A DNA stretch of 64,000 nucleotides from Stomatobaculum sp. GTDB lineage: Bacteria > Bacillota_A > Clostridia > Lachnospirales > Lachnospiraceae. Positions 42,420 to 50,960 of the stretch are shown here, piece by piece; position 1 is the first letter of the stretch; the number at the start of each line of letters is the position of its first letter. The notes below the pieces were generated by a model. It was not told where the DNA came from. It was given only the letters and a program-made list of their open reading frames with translations, and made no database searches. The stretch is from assembly GCA_017449925.1 (NCBI GenBank), contig JAFSYO010000006.1, positions 1 to 64,000 of the forward strand. The letters are read 5' to 3'. The position numbers and the translations under genes are program-made.

Positions 42420-43442
42420 TCACACCTCCTTTTCCGGTCCGGATCCCGGATCCGTTCCCGCGTTCCAGCACGCGGCGTAATGGTTCTCGCTGATCTTTAC
42501 CAGCTTCGGGATCTCCTTTTCACACTTTGCCGTACAGTGCCGGCACCTGGTATGGAACTTGCAGCCCTCCGGCAGCATCTGGGAGTTTGCCACAGTTCCG
42601 GGGATGGGCTCCAGCGGTTCCCGGGGACCTGTGAGTTTCGGGATGGCATGCAGCATGCCGTAAGTATACCAGTGGGCCGGATGCTCAAAGACCTCCTGCA
42701 CTGTACCGTATTCCACGATCTCCCCTGCGTACATGATGGCGACCTTCTGACAAAGCTCTGCAACGATTCCCAGGTTGTGGGTGATCATGATCAGAGCCAT
42801 ATTGTACTTCTGTTCCAGTTCCTTCATGATCTCGAGGATCTGGGCCTGGATCGTCACGTCCAGTGCTGTGGTCGGTTCGTCCGCGATCAGGAGTTCCGGA
42901 TTGCAGGACAGCGCCGCCGCAATGCCGACACGCTGCCGCATGCCGCCGGAAAACTGGTGCGGATAATCGTTCAGGCGGTATCTGGGAATGCCTACCATCT
43001 CCAGAAGTTTCGCCGCTTCCTCCTCCGCCTGTTTGTCGGTCAGCCTGTTGTGCTTCTTTAAGCCCATGGCGATCTGGTGACCCACCGTGAACACCGGATT
43101 TAAGGAAGTCAGGGGGTTCGCGAATACCATTCCGATCTTTTTTCCCCGGATATCGTCCAGTTCTTTCTCTTTCTTCTTCATCATGGATTCACCGTGGAAC
43201 AGGATGTCGCCCTTTCGGATGAAGCCCACGCGCTCCGGGAGAAGCTGCAGGATGGAGAGAGCCGTGGTAGTCTTTCCGGCTCCGGATTCCCCTACAAGTC
43301 CCAGGGCCTCGCCTTTGTTCAGGGTAAGATTCAGACCGTTGACCGCTTTTGAAACAGCGCCGCCGGAGACATATTCCACATACAGGTCTTCGATGCGGAG
43401 GAGTTCTTCCGCGCGGTCTGTATTTTGATGTAATTCAGACAT
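42420..43442 (-). CDS. ABC importer ATPase, OppD/DppD type (system 1)
   Basis: A 340-residue ATPase with Walker A 'GLVGESGAGKTTT', signature 'QFSGGMRQRVGIAAAL', Walker B 'PELLIADEPTTALDVT' and the Opp/Dpp-type tail 'EGCKFHTRCRHCTAKCEKE'. GCGGAGG precedes the ATG. It stands between permease OppC (19-bp gap) and the second ATPase (3-bp gap). It forms the ATPase heterodimer of the importer. Confidence 0.95.
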   Translation of the reverse strand: MSELHQNTDRAEELLRIEDLYVEYVSGGAVSKAVNGLNLTLNKGEALGLVGESGAGKTTTALSILQLLPERVGFIRKGDILFHGESMMKKKEKELDDIRGKKIGMVFANPLTSLNPVFTVGHQIAMGLKKHNRLTDKQAEEEAAKLLEMVGIPRYRLNDYPHQFSGGMRQRVGIAAALSCNPELLIADEPTTALDVTIQAQILEIMKELEQKYNMALIMITHNLGIVAELCQKVAIMYAGEIVEYGTVQEVFEHPAHWYTYGMLHAIPKLTGPREPLEPIPGTVANSQMLPEGCKFHTRCRHCTAKCEKEIPKLVKISENHYAACWNAGTDPGSGPEKEV

Positions 43443-43461
43443 AACGTACTACCTCCGCTGC

Positions 43462-44316
43462 TTAGTTTGTGTTCTTCGGATCAAATACATCGCGGATGCC
43501 GTCGCCCATAAAATTGAAAGCGAGGATCGTAATCATCAGGGCGAGACCCGGGGCGATCACCACCCACGGCGCGGATGTGATATAGTCGCGGCCGTCAGAG
43601 ATCAGATTTCCCCAGGAAGGAGTGGGCACCGGCACCCCCATGCCGAGATAGCTGAGGGAGGTCTCCAGCAGGATAGTCCCGCCGAAGTGGCCGGAAGCCG
43701 AGATGAGAAGCGGCGTCAGGGTGTTGGGAAAGAGTTCCTTCCAGAGGATACGCTTTCCGCCGGCGCCAAGCACCCGGGATGCGGAAATGAATTCCTTGTT
43801 TTTCATGCCCAGGACCGTGGCCCGCACAAGACGGGCGGTCCCGATCCATCCGGTGACGCTCAGGGTAAAGAACAGATTGAACATGCTGGTCCCCATGACC
43901 GCCACCACGCAGATTGCCAGCATGAGCTGAGGAATCGCCTGCAGGATATCGCAGCCGCGCATGATCACCATATCCGCCTTGCCGCCGTAGTAGCCGCAGA
44001 CAAGGCCCACAAAGGCACCCATGATCATACTGATGACAGTGACAAGAACAGTGATTTTCAGGGAGACCCAGCCGCCCTCAAGGAGTCTTGTCAGAATATC
44101 GCGCCCCAGGGCGTCGCAGCCCAGCGGATGTCCCTTCAGCCCGTTCGCGAACCAGTCCGGCGGCGCCAGACGGGAGCGGAGCACCGCCTGCTCCGGATCC
44201 CAGGCCACCCAGTACTGTGAAGTCCCGCAGATCAGAAAGATGATGACCAGATGAATGAACCCGATCATAAAGAGTTTGCTTTTTCTCATTCTTCTGAGAA
44301 CTGTGCTTAATTTCAT
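43462..44316 (-). CDS. ABC importer permease, OppC/DppC type (system 1)
   Basis: A 284-residue integral membrane protein with one N-terminal helix and five core helices. The BPD-type EAA region reads 'ASRVLGAGGKRILWKELFPNTLTPLL'. The 'HPLGCDALGRDILTRLLEGG' segment before the core is typical of the OppC/NikC branch. It pairs with the permease at 44341. Confidence 0.95.
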   Translation of the reverse strand: MKLSTVLRRMRKSKLFMIGFIHLVIIFLICGTSQYWVAWDPEQAVLRSRLAPPDWFANGLKGHPLGCDALGRDILTRLLEGGWVSLKITVLVTVISMIMGAFVGLVCGYYGGKADMVIMRGCDILQAIPQLMLAICVVAVMGTSMFNLFFTLSVTGWIGTARLVRATVLGMKNKEFISASRVLGAGGKRILWKELFPNTLTPLLISASGHFGGTILLETSLSYLGMGVPVPTPSWGNLISDGRDYITSAPWVVIAPGLALMITILAFNFMGDGIRDVFDPKNTN

Positions 44317-44340
44317 AAGTCAGTTTCCTCTCTTTCCCTG

Positions 44341-45270
44341 TCAGTTCAGTGAAATGCGCGGGTCAACAACAGTATAAAGAAGGTCCGCCAGCAGGTTCCC
44401 GAAAACCAGCATGATGGAGGAGATCAGAAGGATCGACTGCACCAGCTGATAGTCTCTGGAATTGATAGCCTGTACCATGAGATTTCCCATGCCCGGCCAG
44501 TTGAAAATGTTTTCCACAACGATGGATCCCGCAAAGAGTTTTCCGAAGGCGAAGCCGACGTTCGTGACGATGGGCAGCATGGCGTTCCGCAGAGCGTATT
44601 TCATATTGGTGACCTGGCGGGAGATGCCCCTTGCCCTGGTTGCCGTGATGTAATCTTCATGGATCACATCCACCATGGAGGAACGCATGAGCCTTGTCTG
44701 GCTCGCCGCCTGGCCGAAACCGCAGCAGAGCCCCGGCATGATCAGGTGTTCAATTCCGCCGAAACCCTGGATCGGAAGAAGCTTTAATTTCACGCCGAAC
44801 AGGAGGATCAGAAGGAAGCCGAGCCACACCGTGGACATGGCCTGTCCCAGGACCGCGAAGAACATGGCCGCGAAATCCACGCCGGAACCCTGGTGCGTTC
44901 CGGCAATAATACCGAAAACGATGGAGAATACCGTGGACCACGCGAAACCCGTCAGGGACAGCATCAGGGTCTGGGGCATCCTCTTTGCCAGCACATCCCG
45001 TACCGGCATACTGTAGACATAGGAGTAGCCGAGATCTCCCTTGAACAGACCCGACATGTAAGTGAAATACTGTACGATCAGGGGCTTGTCCAGACCCATG
45101 CGGACTCTGTATTCTTCGATTTCCTCCGGAGTGGCCAGATCCCCGGCCATCATCGCCGCGGGATCGCCGTTCCCGATACGGATCAGTGCAAACACCAGGA
45201 TGGTGACACCGATCAGGACAAATACTGAGGCCAGCAGCCTCTGCTTGATGTGCCGGCTCTGACTTTTCAT
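44341..45270 (-). CDS. ABC importer permease, OppB/DppB type (system 1)
   Basis: A 309-residue integral membrane protein with six hydrophobic segments. The EAA motif is 'ATRARGISRQVTNMKYALRNAMLPIV', and the family start region 'FALIRIGNGDPAAMM' is visible. It forms the translocation pathway with the OppC-type partner 24 bp downstream. A typical GGAAGAAAGGAAG leader precedes the ATG. Confidence 0.95.
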   Translation of the reverse strand: MKSQSRHIKQRLLASVFVLIGVTILVFALIRIGNGDPAAMMAGDLATPEEIEEYRVRMGLDKPLIVQYFTYMSGLFKGDLGYSYVYSMPVRDVLAKRMPQTLMLSLTGFAWSTVFSIVFGIIAGTHQGSGVDFAAMFFAVLGQAMSTVWLGFLLILLFGVKLKLLPIQGFGGIEHLIMPGLCCGFGQAASQTRLMRSSMVDVIHEDYITATRARGISRQVTNMKYALRNAMLPIVTNVGFAFGKLFAGSIVVENIFNWPGMGNLMVQAINSRDYQLVQSILLISSIMLVFGNLLADLLYTVVDPRISLN

Positions 45271-45297
45271 TTTTTACTTCCTTTCTTCCTGCAGGAC

Positions 45298-47028
45298 TTA
45301 GTCCTCGTAGACCATGGCCCGCATGTCCGGGATCTTGTGGTGGTGATACTCGATGCCGTGCAGTTTCGCGTTCCATGCGTGCACCGGCGTACCTCTGGAC
45401 AGACACAGGATCGGTTCGAAATCAGTAAGAAGGATCTCATTCATCTGTCGGAAGGTCTCATCCAGCTTTTCAGAATCCATGATGGTCTGCATGGACTTTC
45501 CGAGATCCATAAGCGCCGTGTTGGTGCAGCCGCTGTTAAAACGGTCGTCGCCGATGACCTCGGCAAAGATCTTGAACCACATATTGCCGGATTTGCCGAT
45601 GGAATCGATCATCATGTCGTACTCATGCTTTGAACGGGCTTCATCAAAGGACGCTTTCTCCAGAGGGCTTACTTTGATGTTCAGGCCGATCTCCTGCGCC
45701 ATGGACTGGATCGCCTGGGTGCTCTCCGGCGCGGTGGAGTTGCTGGTGGAATAAATGAACTTGATCTCCTCTCCGCTGTACCCGGAGTTTTTCACCAGTT
45801 CCTTCGCCCGCTCCACATCGTAGGCATAACGGGGGCCGTTGGAATCGTAGCCCAGGTCGCCGCGCTCGGACGGAGAATAGGCAACCTGTGCGAAGCCCAT
45901 CTGCAGCGCTTCTACCAGCGCTTCGCGGTCGATGCACAGGGAAAGAGCTTCTCTCAGGTCTTTATTCGCGAAAATGTCATCCGGCGCGCAGGCCAGCATG
46001 AGATAGGACTGGGTCGAGGCGTCCTGCTGGTAGGTGTGGAAGCCCTCGTTGTAAACCGGGAGAATATCAGCATAGTTCAGGTTCTGGACAAAATCCGCTT
46101 CCCCGGTGCGGAGCGCGGAAACGCGGGTGGTGGACTCGGGAGATCTCTGGATCTTAATGTCCTTTACATTGGTATAGCGGTCCATCAGGTCATATCCGAA
46201 ATAGCCGTGTTCATCCGTGCGGATGGTCATCTCGATCACGGAATTGGCGCCGTCAAAGTTCGTAACGACATAGGGGCCGGTGCCGACGGGCCTGGCCCAG
46301 AACTCGTCATAATCCATTGCCAGATAGGTATCCTTCGGAAGGATCTGGATGTCAGGCGTATTGATCATGGTCCAGAACTCCGGCATGGGCTTCGCGAAAT
46401 TCATTTTGAAGCTCTTGTCGTCAATCCTCTCGATCTCGCCGATGTAGTTTCTCCAGCTCTTCGCCACGGAATCCGGCAGATGCTCCGTATCGTCACGGAT
46501 CCTCTCCAGGGTAAAGATGCAGTCGTCCACATCCAGGAGCTCGCCGTTGGTGAAGTAGATGCCGTCCCGGATCTTGAAGGTGATGGAGCTGTCGTCGTCC
46601 GCCATTTCATAGCTCTCCGCGACCCACGGGATCGTATTTCCGTCCGCGTCCTTGCTTAAGAGACCGTCAAAGCAAAGATAGTCAAAGGTAAATGCCGTAT
46701 CCATCTGGGAGACCGCCCACTTGTCCAGAGTGGAGATCGCCTGGGTCTGCATGTACACTACCTTTTTTGTGGCGTCTTTTTCGGTCCATCCCTCCGGCTG
46801 TCCCAGCTCGAAGGTATCAATACCGCTGACGCCGCGCGCTGAATCGCCGCTCTCGGAGTGAGACGCGTTTGCCGTGGTCTCTTCCGCGGAAGATGACGCC
46901 GCTCCGCTGCTCTCCGTTCCGCCCTGTGCCGCCGTCGTCGTGGAAGAGGAGCCGCCGCATGCTGTGATGGAAGCTGCCATGGCAAGCGAAAGCATGACCG
47001 CCCCCAGCTGTCTGAAACTCTTTCTCAT
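45298..47028 (-). CDS. ABC importer solute-binding lipoprotein, SBP family 5 (system 1)
   Basis: A 576-residue receptor. It has a signal peptide with lipobox 'SITACGG' (Cys24), a Ser/Thr/Ala-rich linker, and the family-5 core ('VAESYEMADDDSSITFKIRDGIYFTNGELLDVDDCIFTLERI', 'PVGTGPYVVTNFDG'). It captures the solute outside the membrane for the permeases encoded just downstream. ATG at 47028 follows GAGG. The intergenic region upstream holds a perfect copy of the island operator. Family 5 receptors bind peptides but also sugars, opines and other molecules, so the ligand stays open. Confidence 0.95.
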   Translation of the reverse strand: MRKSFRQLGAVMLSLAMAASITACGGSSSTTTAAQGGTESSGAASSSAEETTANASHSESGDSARGVSGIDTFELGQPEGWTEKDATKKVVYMQTQAISTLDKWAVSQMDTAFTFDYLCFDGLLSKDADGNTIPWVAESYEMADDDSSITFKIRDGIYFTNGELLDVDDCIFTLERIRDDTEHLPDSVAKSWRNYIGEIERIDDKSFKMNFAKPMPEFWTMINTPDIQILPKDTYLAMDYDEFWARPVGTGPYVVTNFDGANSVIEMTIRTDEHGYFGYDLMDRYTNVKDIKIQRSPESTTRVSALRTGEADFVQNLNYADILPVYNEGFHTYQQDASTQSYLMLACAPDDIFANKDLREALSLCIDREALVEALQMGFAQVAYSPSERGDLGYDSNGPRYAYDVERAKELVKNSGYSGEEIKFIYSTSNSTAPESTQAIQSMAQEIGLNIKVSPLEKASFDEARSKHEYDMMIDSIGKSGNMWFKIFAEVIGDDRFNSGCTNTALMDLGKSMQTIMDSEKLDETFRQMNEILLTDFEPILCLSRGTPVHAWNAKLHGIEYHHHKIPDMRAMVYED

Positions 47029-47096
47029 TTGTGTTTCCTCCTTCATTATTTTTTTCCGGATCATCCTGATGCAGTCTGACCATAATTCCGTCAATC

Positions 47097-47113
47097 AGCT
47101 AACTATGTTAGCT
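47097..47113. promoter_or_regulatory. Island operator, copy 10: perfect 17-bp inverted repeat upstream of ABC system 1
   Basis: AGCTAAC-TAT-GTTAGCT is a perfect inverted repeat and the best single match to the consensus. It lies 69 bp upstream of the receptor start codon and just past the LysR terminator. No convincing -35/-10 pair surrounds it. Confidence 0.8.
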
Positions 47114-47119
47114 TATGTA

Positions 47120-47166
47120 TAAAAAATAGTACATTTTCTGATCCGGCTCAAATCAGAAAATGTACT
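47120..47166 (-). terminator. Rho-independent terminator after the LysR pair
   Basis: A perfect 15-bp stem (AGTACATTTTCTGAT / ATCAGAAAATGTACT) with a 9-nt loop is followed on the minus strand by ATTTTTTA. It isolates the upstream operon from ABC system 1. Confidence 0.92.
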
Positions 47167-47221
47167 TACTCAGTCAAAAACGGAATAAATCAGGCCTTGT
47201 CCGTTATGAAAGAGGCTTCTG

Positions 47222-48193
47222 TTATGAAAGAGACTTCTTTTCTCTTTGTATCCGCTCGGCTTCCTCCAGGGATCTCCTGCGGCGTGCCGCCCCCTCCTCC
47301 GGATGGTCCCGCTCCGCCAGTACACAGGACAGGAAATCCCGGTTCATCTTCTTTTCCAGGGCGCTCTTCCGGTAAAGAAGGAAAAGCCCCGCCTTTATTT
47401 CCGGGGCGATCTCCCGGACCGCACAGTTCTGAAGATGAAGGGTCCTGGCCTGCTGCTTCAGCATCAGCGCGATCCCCAGGTTTTCTTCCGCCATGTTTTT
47501 CAGGTTGGCGCGGTTATAGCTTGTGAGCGCGATCTTCGGACGGATGCCCTTCTCCTGGAACAGTCGCCGGCAAAGACGGTTTGTGAAGCTGTTCTCCCCT
47601 GAAACCAGAACAGGGTACTGAAGCACCTCCTCCAGCGTAAGCGCTCCCGGGCGGCCTGAGAGCGCATGATCCCGATGGACCAGGGCCGCCAGACTGTCCT
47701 CTGAGAGCAGCTCCTTCTCAAACTCCGACGGTATGCTCTCATCCAGATGGACAAAGGCAAAATCGCAGGCGAAGTCCTCCAGCTGCTGCAGGTTCCGGGA
47801 GCCGTGCGACACATTGACGGCTTTCTGGCAGCCGGGATAAAGCTCGTCAAAACGGGCAAGGGCATCCGAGATCTGCGGGTAGGCGTTCGTATCGACCGCT
47901 GCCACACGGATCAACGCCTCCCCTGCTGCCCTGAACTGACTGATCTCATTTCTGCAGGCATCCTCCAGCGCCAGGATCCGTTCCGCGTACCGGTGAATCA
48001 CACCTCCCAGCGGCGTAAGCCTCACCCCCTTCGGCGTCCGGTAAAAAACCGCACCATTGGCGCCAAGCTGCTCTTCGATCGCCTTCATGTGACGGTACAG
48101 AGTCGGCTGGGACAGGAAAAACTCATCTGAGGTATCTGCGAAGTTTCCGTTTTCTACGACTGCGGTAAATTCCCTGAGATAATCCGTTTCCAT
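47222..48193 (-). CDS. LysR-family transcriptional regulator
   Basis: A 323-residue LysR protein with HTH 'AVVENGNFADTSDEFFLSQPTLYRHMKAIEEQL' (residues about 10-42) and an effector domain. The C-terminal tail is basic and Glu/Arg-rich ('RRRRSLEEAERIQREKK'). ATG at 48193 follows AGAGGAAG; the conserved LysR start 'METDYLREFTAV' supports this over longer readings. It lies 26 bp after another LysR gene; the pair presumably arose in the same operon as the tandem MBL and hydrolase genes upstream. Confidence 0.9.
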   Translation of the reverse strand: METDYLREFTAVVENGNFADTSDEFFLSQPTLYRHMKAIEEQLGANGAVFYRTPKGVRLTPLGGVIHRYAERILALEDACRNEISQFRAAGEALIRVAAVDTNAYPQISDALARFDELYPGCQKAVNVSHGSRNLQQLEDFACDFAFVHLDESIPSEFEKELLSEDSLAALVHRDHALSGRPGALTLEEVLQYPVLVSGENSFTNRLCRRLFQEKGIRPKIALTSYNRANLKNMAEENLGIALMLKQQARTLHLQNCAVREIAPEIKAGLFLLYRKSALEKKMNRDFLSCVLAERDHPEEGAARRRRSLEEAERIQREKKSLS

Positions 48194-48219
48194 CTTCTTC
48201 CTCTTTAATTCTTCCCTGT

Positions 48220-49107
48220 TTACACCGTCCTTACCGTCTCTGTCATGTAACGGAAGAACTTTTCCATGCCCCGGCTCCTTTTCATCGCCGTGTTGTAGAA
48301 AAAGCAGATCCTGACAGGGATTGCCGGAGCGATCTTCACGATCCGGATCAGCTTCGAATCCCACACTCCTACCTGGCGCCTGCGGGCGACCGCCACGCCC
48401 CGCCCCCGCTTGATCATCTCCACCAGATGCTTCATGCTGTTGGAAGTGTATATGATATCCGGCTCAAAACCTGCTTCCCTGCAGAGACGCATGAACTGCC
48501 GGTAACTGTGGGAGCCCGGGGCGACGGAATAGAATTCCTCCATTTTAAGATCTTCGAAGGAGACTGATTCCAGTTCCCCCAGCGGATGGTCCATAGGCAT
48601 CACCGCCACCAGGTCATCCTCCGTCACCGGGAGAGACTCGATCTCGCTGTATGGGCAGTCGTCCTCATAGGTAAACACAAAGTCCCGCTCCTTGTCATAG
48701 AGCGCCTTGATGTGTTCAGCGGAGGGACCTTCCATAAGATTTATCTCCACCTCAGCGTGCTGCTTCAGGAACCCGGCGATGAGATCCAGTACTCCGTACT
48801 GCTTTAGATCCACCGTGGCGCCGATCCGCACCCGCTCCGGTCCTCCTTCCCGGAACAAAGACAGGACAGATTCGCATTCCCTCCTCGTCTCCAGAAAACG
48901 CCTGGCATAGGGAAGAAAGGCTTTCCCCTCCTCTCCGAGCACCACGGTCCTTCGGTTCCGCGCAAACAGCTGGATCCCCAGCTCCTGCTCCAGCGCCCGT
49001 ATATGCTTTGACAAAAGGGACTGGGACATCTCCAGCTGTCCGGCCGCTTTTGTAAAGCTTTCCATCTCCGCCAGGACGGTAAACTCCCTGATATATTCCA
49101 GCTCCAT
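48220..49107 (-). CDS. LysR-family transcriptional regulator
   Basis: A 295-residue LysR protein: HTH 'VLAEMESFTKAAGQLEMSQSLLSKHIRALEQEL' (residues about 11-43) and effector domain 'ERVRIGATVDLKQYGVLDLIAGF'. AAAGGAG precedes the ATG. It is the fourth gene of a minus-strand run lactonase, hydrolase, tandem MBL, LysR, LysR. The two adjacent LysR regulators may respond to different intermediates. Confidence 0.93.
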   Translation of the reverse strand: MELEYIREFTVLAEMESFTKAAGQLEMSQSLLSKHIRALEQELGIQLFARNRRTVVLGEEGKAFLPYARRFLETRRECESVLSLFREGGPERVRIGATVDLKQYGVLDLIAGFLKQHAEVEINLMEGPSAEHIKALYDKERDFVFTYEDDCPYSEIESLPVTEDDLVAVMPMDHPLGELESVSFEDLKMEEFYSVAPGSHSYRQFMRLCREAGFEPDIIYTSNSMKHLVEMIKRGRGVAVARRRQVGVWDSKLIRIVKIAPAIPVRICFFYNTAMKRSRGMEKFFRYMTETVRTV

Positions 49108-49119
49108 GGAACGCTCCTT

Positions 49120-50901
49120 TCATCCGCGGATGGACTTTCTGACGATGGTCTTTCCTTCTTTGCCGAGGTTTCCCGGCTCGTAGATCACGCCGTGGTTCCC
49201 GTGGAAATGAAGATGTCTTAAGCCGCCGGGCTTGTCGGGCCGGAGTACGTTGCAGGGCGGATCGTTCTCCGTCTGCCCTGCGGCGATCCCGCGGCAGGAG
49301 AGTGCCTGCTTACGGACATCGGAAAGGTCCTGGGGCAGGTTCAGATGGCCAAAGTAGATCTTCGTCTCCGGATCGATATACCCGCAGAGTTCGTCCAGCA
49401 AATCAGCGTACGCCGCGAACTCCTCCCGGTTCAGCCGCCTGAGCAGCGCCGTGCGGCAGATGGCGTCGCCGCTGAAAAGGATCTTTTCTTCCGGAATATA
49501 GTAGGACAGATGCCCCGGGGTATGCCCGCCGGAATAAAGGACTTCCACCGTCATACCGCCGAGGTCAAAGACCTCCCCGGCTTCAATATTCCGGAATTCC
49601 ATATTCTCGTTGTTCACCCAGTGCTTCCGGCAGTATACCAGCACCTCTTCGTTCTGCCGGCAGAAACTGCCGATGTCGCCGAACCTCCTGGGCGTACCGG
49701 TGGCGCGCCCGACCTCCCCCCAGTCCCGTTCATTCAGACGCCGGTCTGAAAACATAATGGAGCCGCCCAGATGGTCAATGTTCCCGTGGGTGCTGACGGC
49801 AGTCAGAGGACGGCTTCCGATGATGCTCTCCACATACTTTTTCAGCTGCCCGTTCATGCCCATCCCCGTGTCCACAAGCAGGGCTCTCTGTGTCCCCACG
49901 ATCAGTCCCAGGGTCAGCACATCGTCCCGGGCGTTGTTCTCCGCCAGGACATACACATGTTCTGACACTTTATCATGAGAATAAAAAACAAAGTCCTCCG
50001 GCAGGCTTCTCTTCTCTCCCAGAAGATCAGCGCTGTAGGCAATGCTGCAGTTCCCGGTAAAATGGGCGCGCATCTCTTCCCGGTTGCGGTTATCTGAAAA
50101 AAAGGACTCCCCGGGAAGGTCATTTAAGGTTCTGCCCGAGAGCACCTCTTCACACGCAAGGGCAAGGAACCCCAGCTCCCTCTTCCGCATCGGGACGATC
50201 TGCCCGGTAAACCAGATCTTCACATCCTCAGGCAGACTATCCGCCAGGCGCTCCAGCCCGGTCTTATAAGCCATCATTCCCGCCCGGTCCAAAGTCTTTA
50301 AGCTCACATGCTGAGCGATAGAGGCGCCCGCGAAGACCCAGTGCTCCTCCGGACAGAAAAACACCACTGAACCCGGCGTGTGTCCCGGAAGAGCCTTTAC
50401 TTCCAGGGAGATACCGCCCAGATCAAAACGGCAGCCGTCGTCATAGTCCCGGAAAACCGTGTCCTGGTTCTCCATAAAATGTTCTTCCAGATACGCTTCC
50501 AGCTGCGGGATCCCGCCGGCAAAGTCTTTTAAGTTCCGGCGGCGCGTTTCTGTCACCAGGCCGGAAGTATAAGCCAGTTCCTGATCCCGGCGGTTCAGAT
50601 ACGCTCTGTCAAACAGTTTCGCGCTGCCCAGATGCCTGGTATGGCCGCAGGTGCAGGCGCAGTAAAGCGGGAAGAGCCCTGCGGCGGAAGAATCCTGTCC
50701 CCCGGCCTGTCTGCCAAGGATCTCCTCTTCGATATAGCCACGGAGACAGTCGTTTATTCCAAGTCCGGCATCCATCAGAAGAGCAGCTTTCTCTCCCACC
50801 GCAAGTCCCATCACGACCCGCTTCCCTGCCAGGCCCTCCGCGATCAGGAAGAGGTGCTCCGTGATCCTCTCGTGGGTAAATACTGTCAGCTCGTTGTTCA
50901 T
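49120..50901 (-). CDS. Tandem double-domain MBL-fold protein B
   Basis: A 593-residue protein with two MBL-fold domains (residues about 5-290 and 300-590). Domain 1 has Cys85-G-His87-T-Arg89-His90 where HxHxDH is expected. Domain 2 reads His372-G-Asn374-I-Asp376-His377, lacking the second His. Both retain 'GHTPG' and a late glycine-Asp or glycine-Ala turn ('LFSGDAICR' in domain 2, 'VFAGASIA' in domain 1). So neither domain has a fully canonical metal site, and the enzyme may use altered ligands or have lost activity in part. ATG at 50901 follows GGAGGAG. It follows the alpha/beta hydrolase gene by 59 bp. Confidence 0.85.
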   Translation of the reverse strand: MNNELTVFTHERITEHLFLIAEGLAGKRVVMGLAVGEKAALLMDAGLGINDCLRGYIEEEILGRQAGGQDSSAAGLFPLYCACTCGHTRHLGSAKLFDRAYLNRRDQELAYTSGLVTETRRRNLKDFAGGIPQLEAYLEEHFMENQDTVFRDYDDGCRFDLGGISLEVKALPGHTPGSVVFFCPEEHWVFAGASIAQHVSLKTLDRAGMMAYKTGLERLADSLPEDVKIWFTGQIVPMRKRELGFLALACEEVLSGRTLNDLPGESFFSDNRNREEMRAHFTGNCSIAYSADLLGEKRSLPEDFVFYSHDKVSEHVYVLAENNARDDVLTLGLIVGTQRALLVDTGMGMNGQLKKYVESIIGSRPLTAVSTHGNIDHLGGSIMFSDRRLNERDWGEVGRATGTPRRFGDIGSFCRQNEEVLVYCRKHWVNNENMEFRNIEAGEVFDLGGMTVEVLYSGGHTPGHLSYYIPEEKILFSGDAICRTALLRRLNREEFAAYADLLDELCGYIDPETKIYFGHLNLPQDLSDVRKQALSCRGIAAGQTENDPPCNVLRPDKPGGLRHLHFHGNHGVIYEPGNLGKEGKTIVRKSIRG

Positions 50902-50960
50902 CCTGATTCTCCTCCGAAACATGCTGCTCCCGAACCGCTCCCGGGGGCAGCAGGGAAAAC

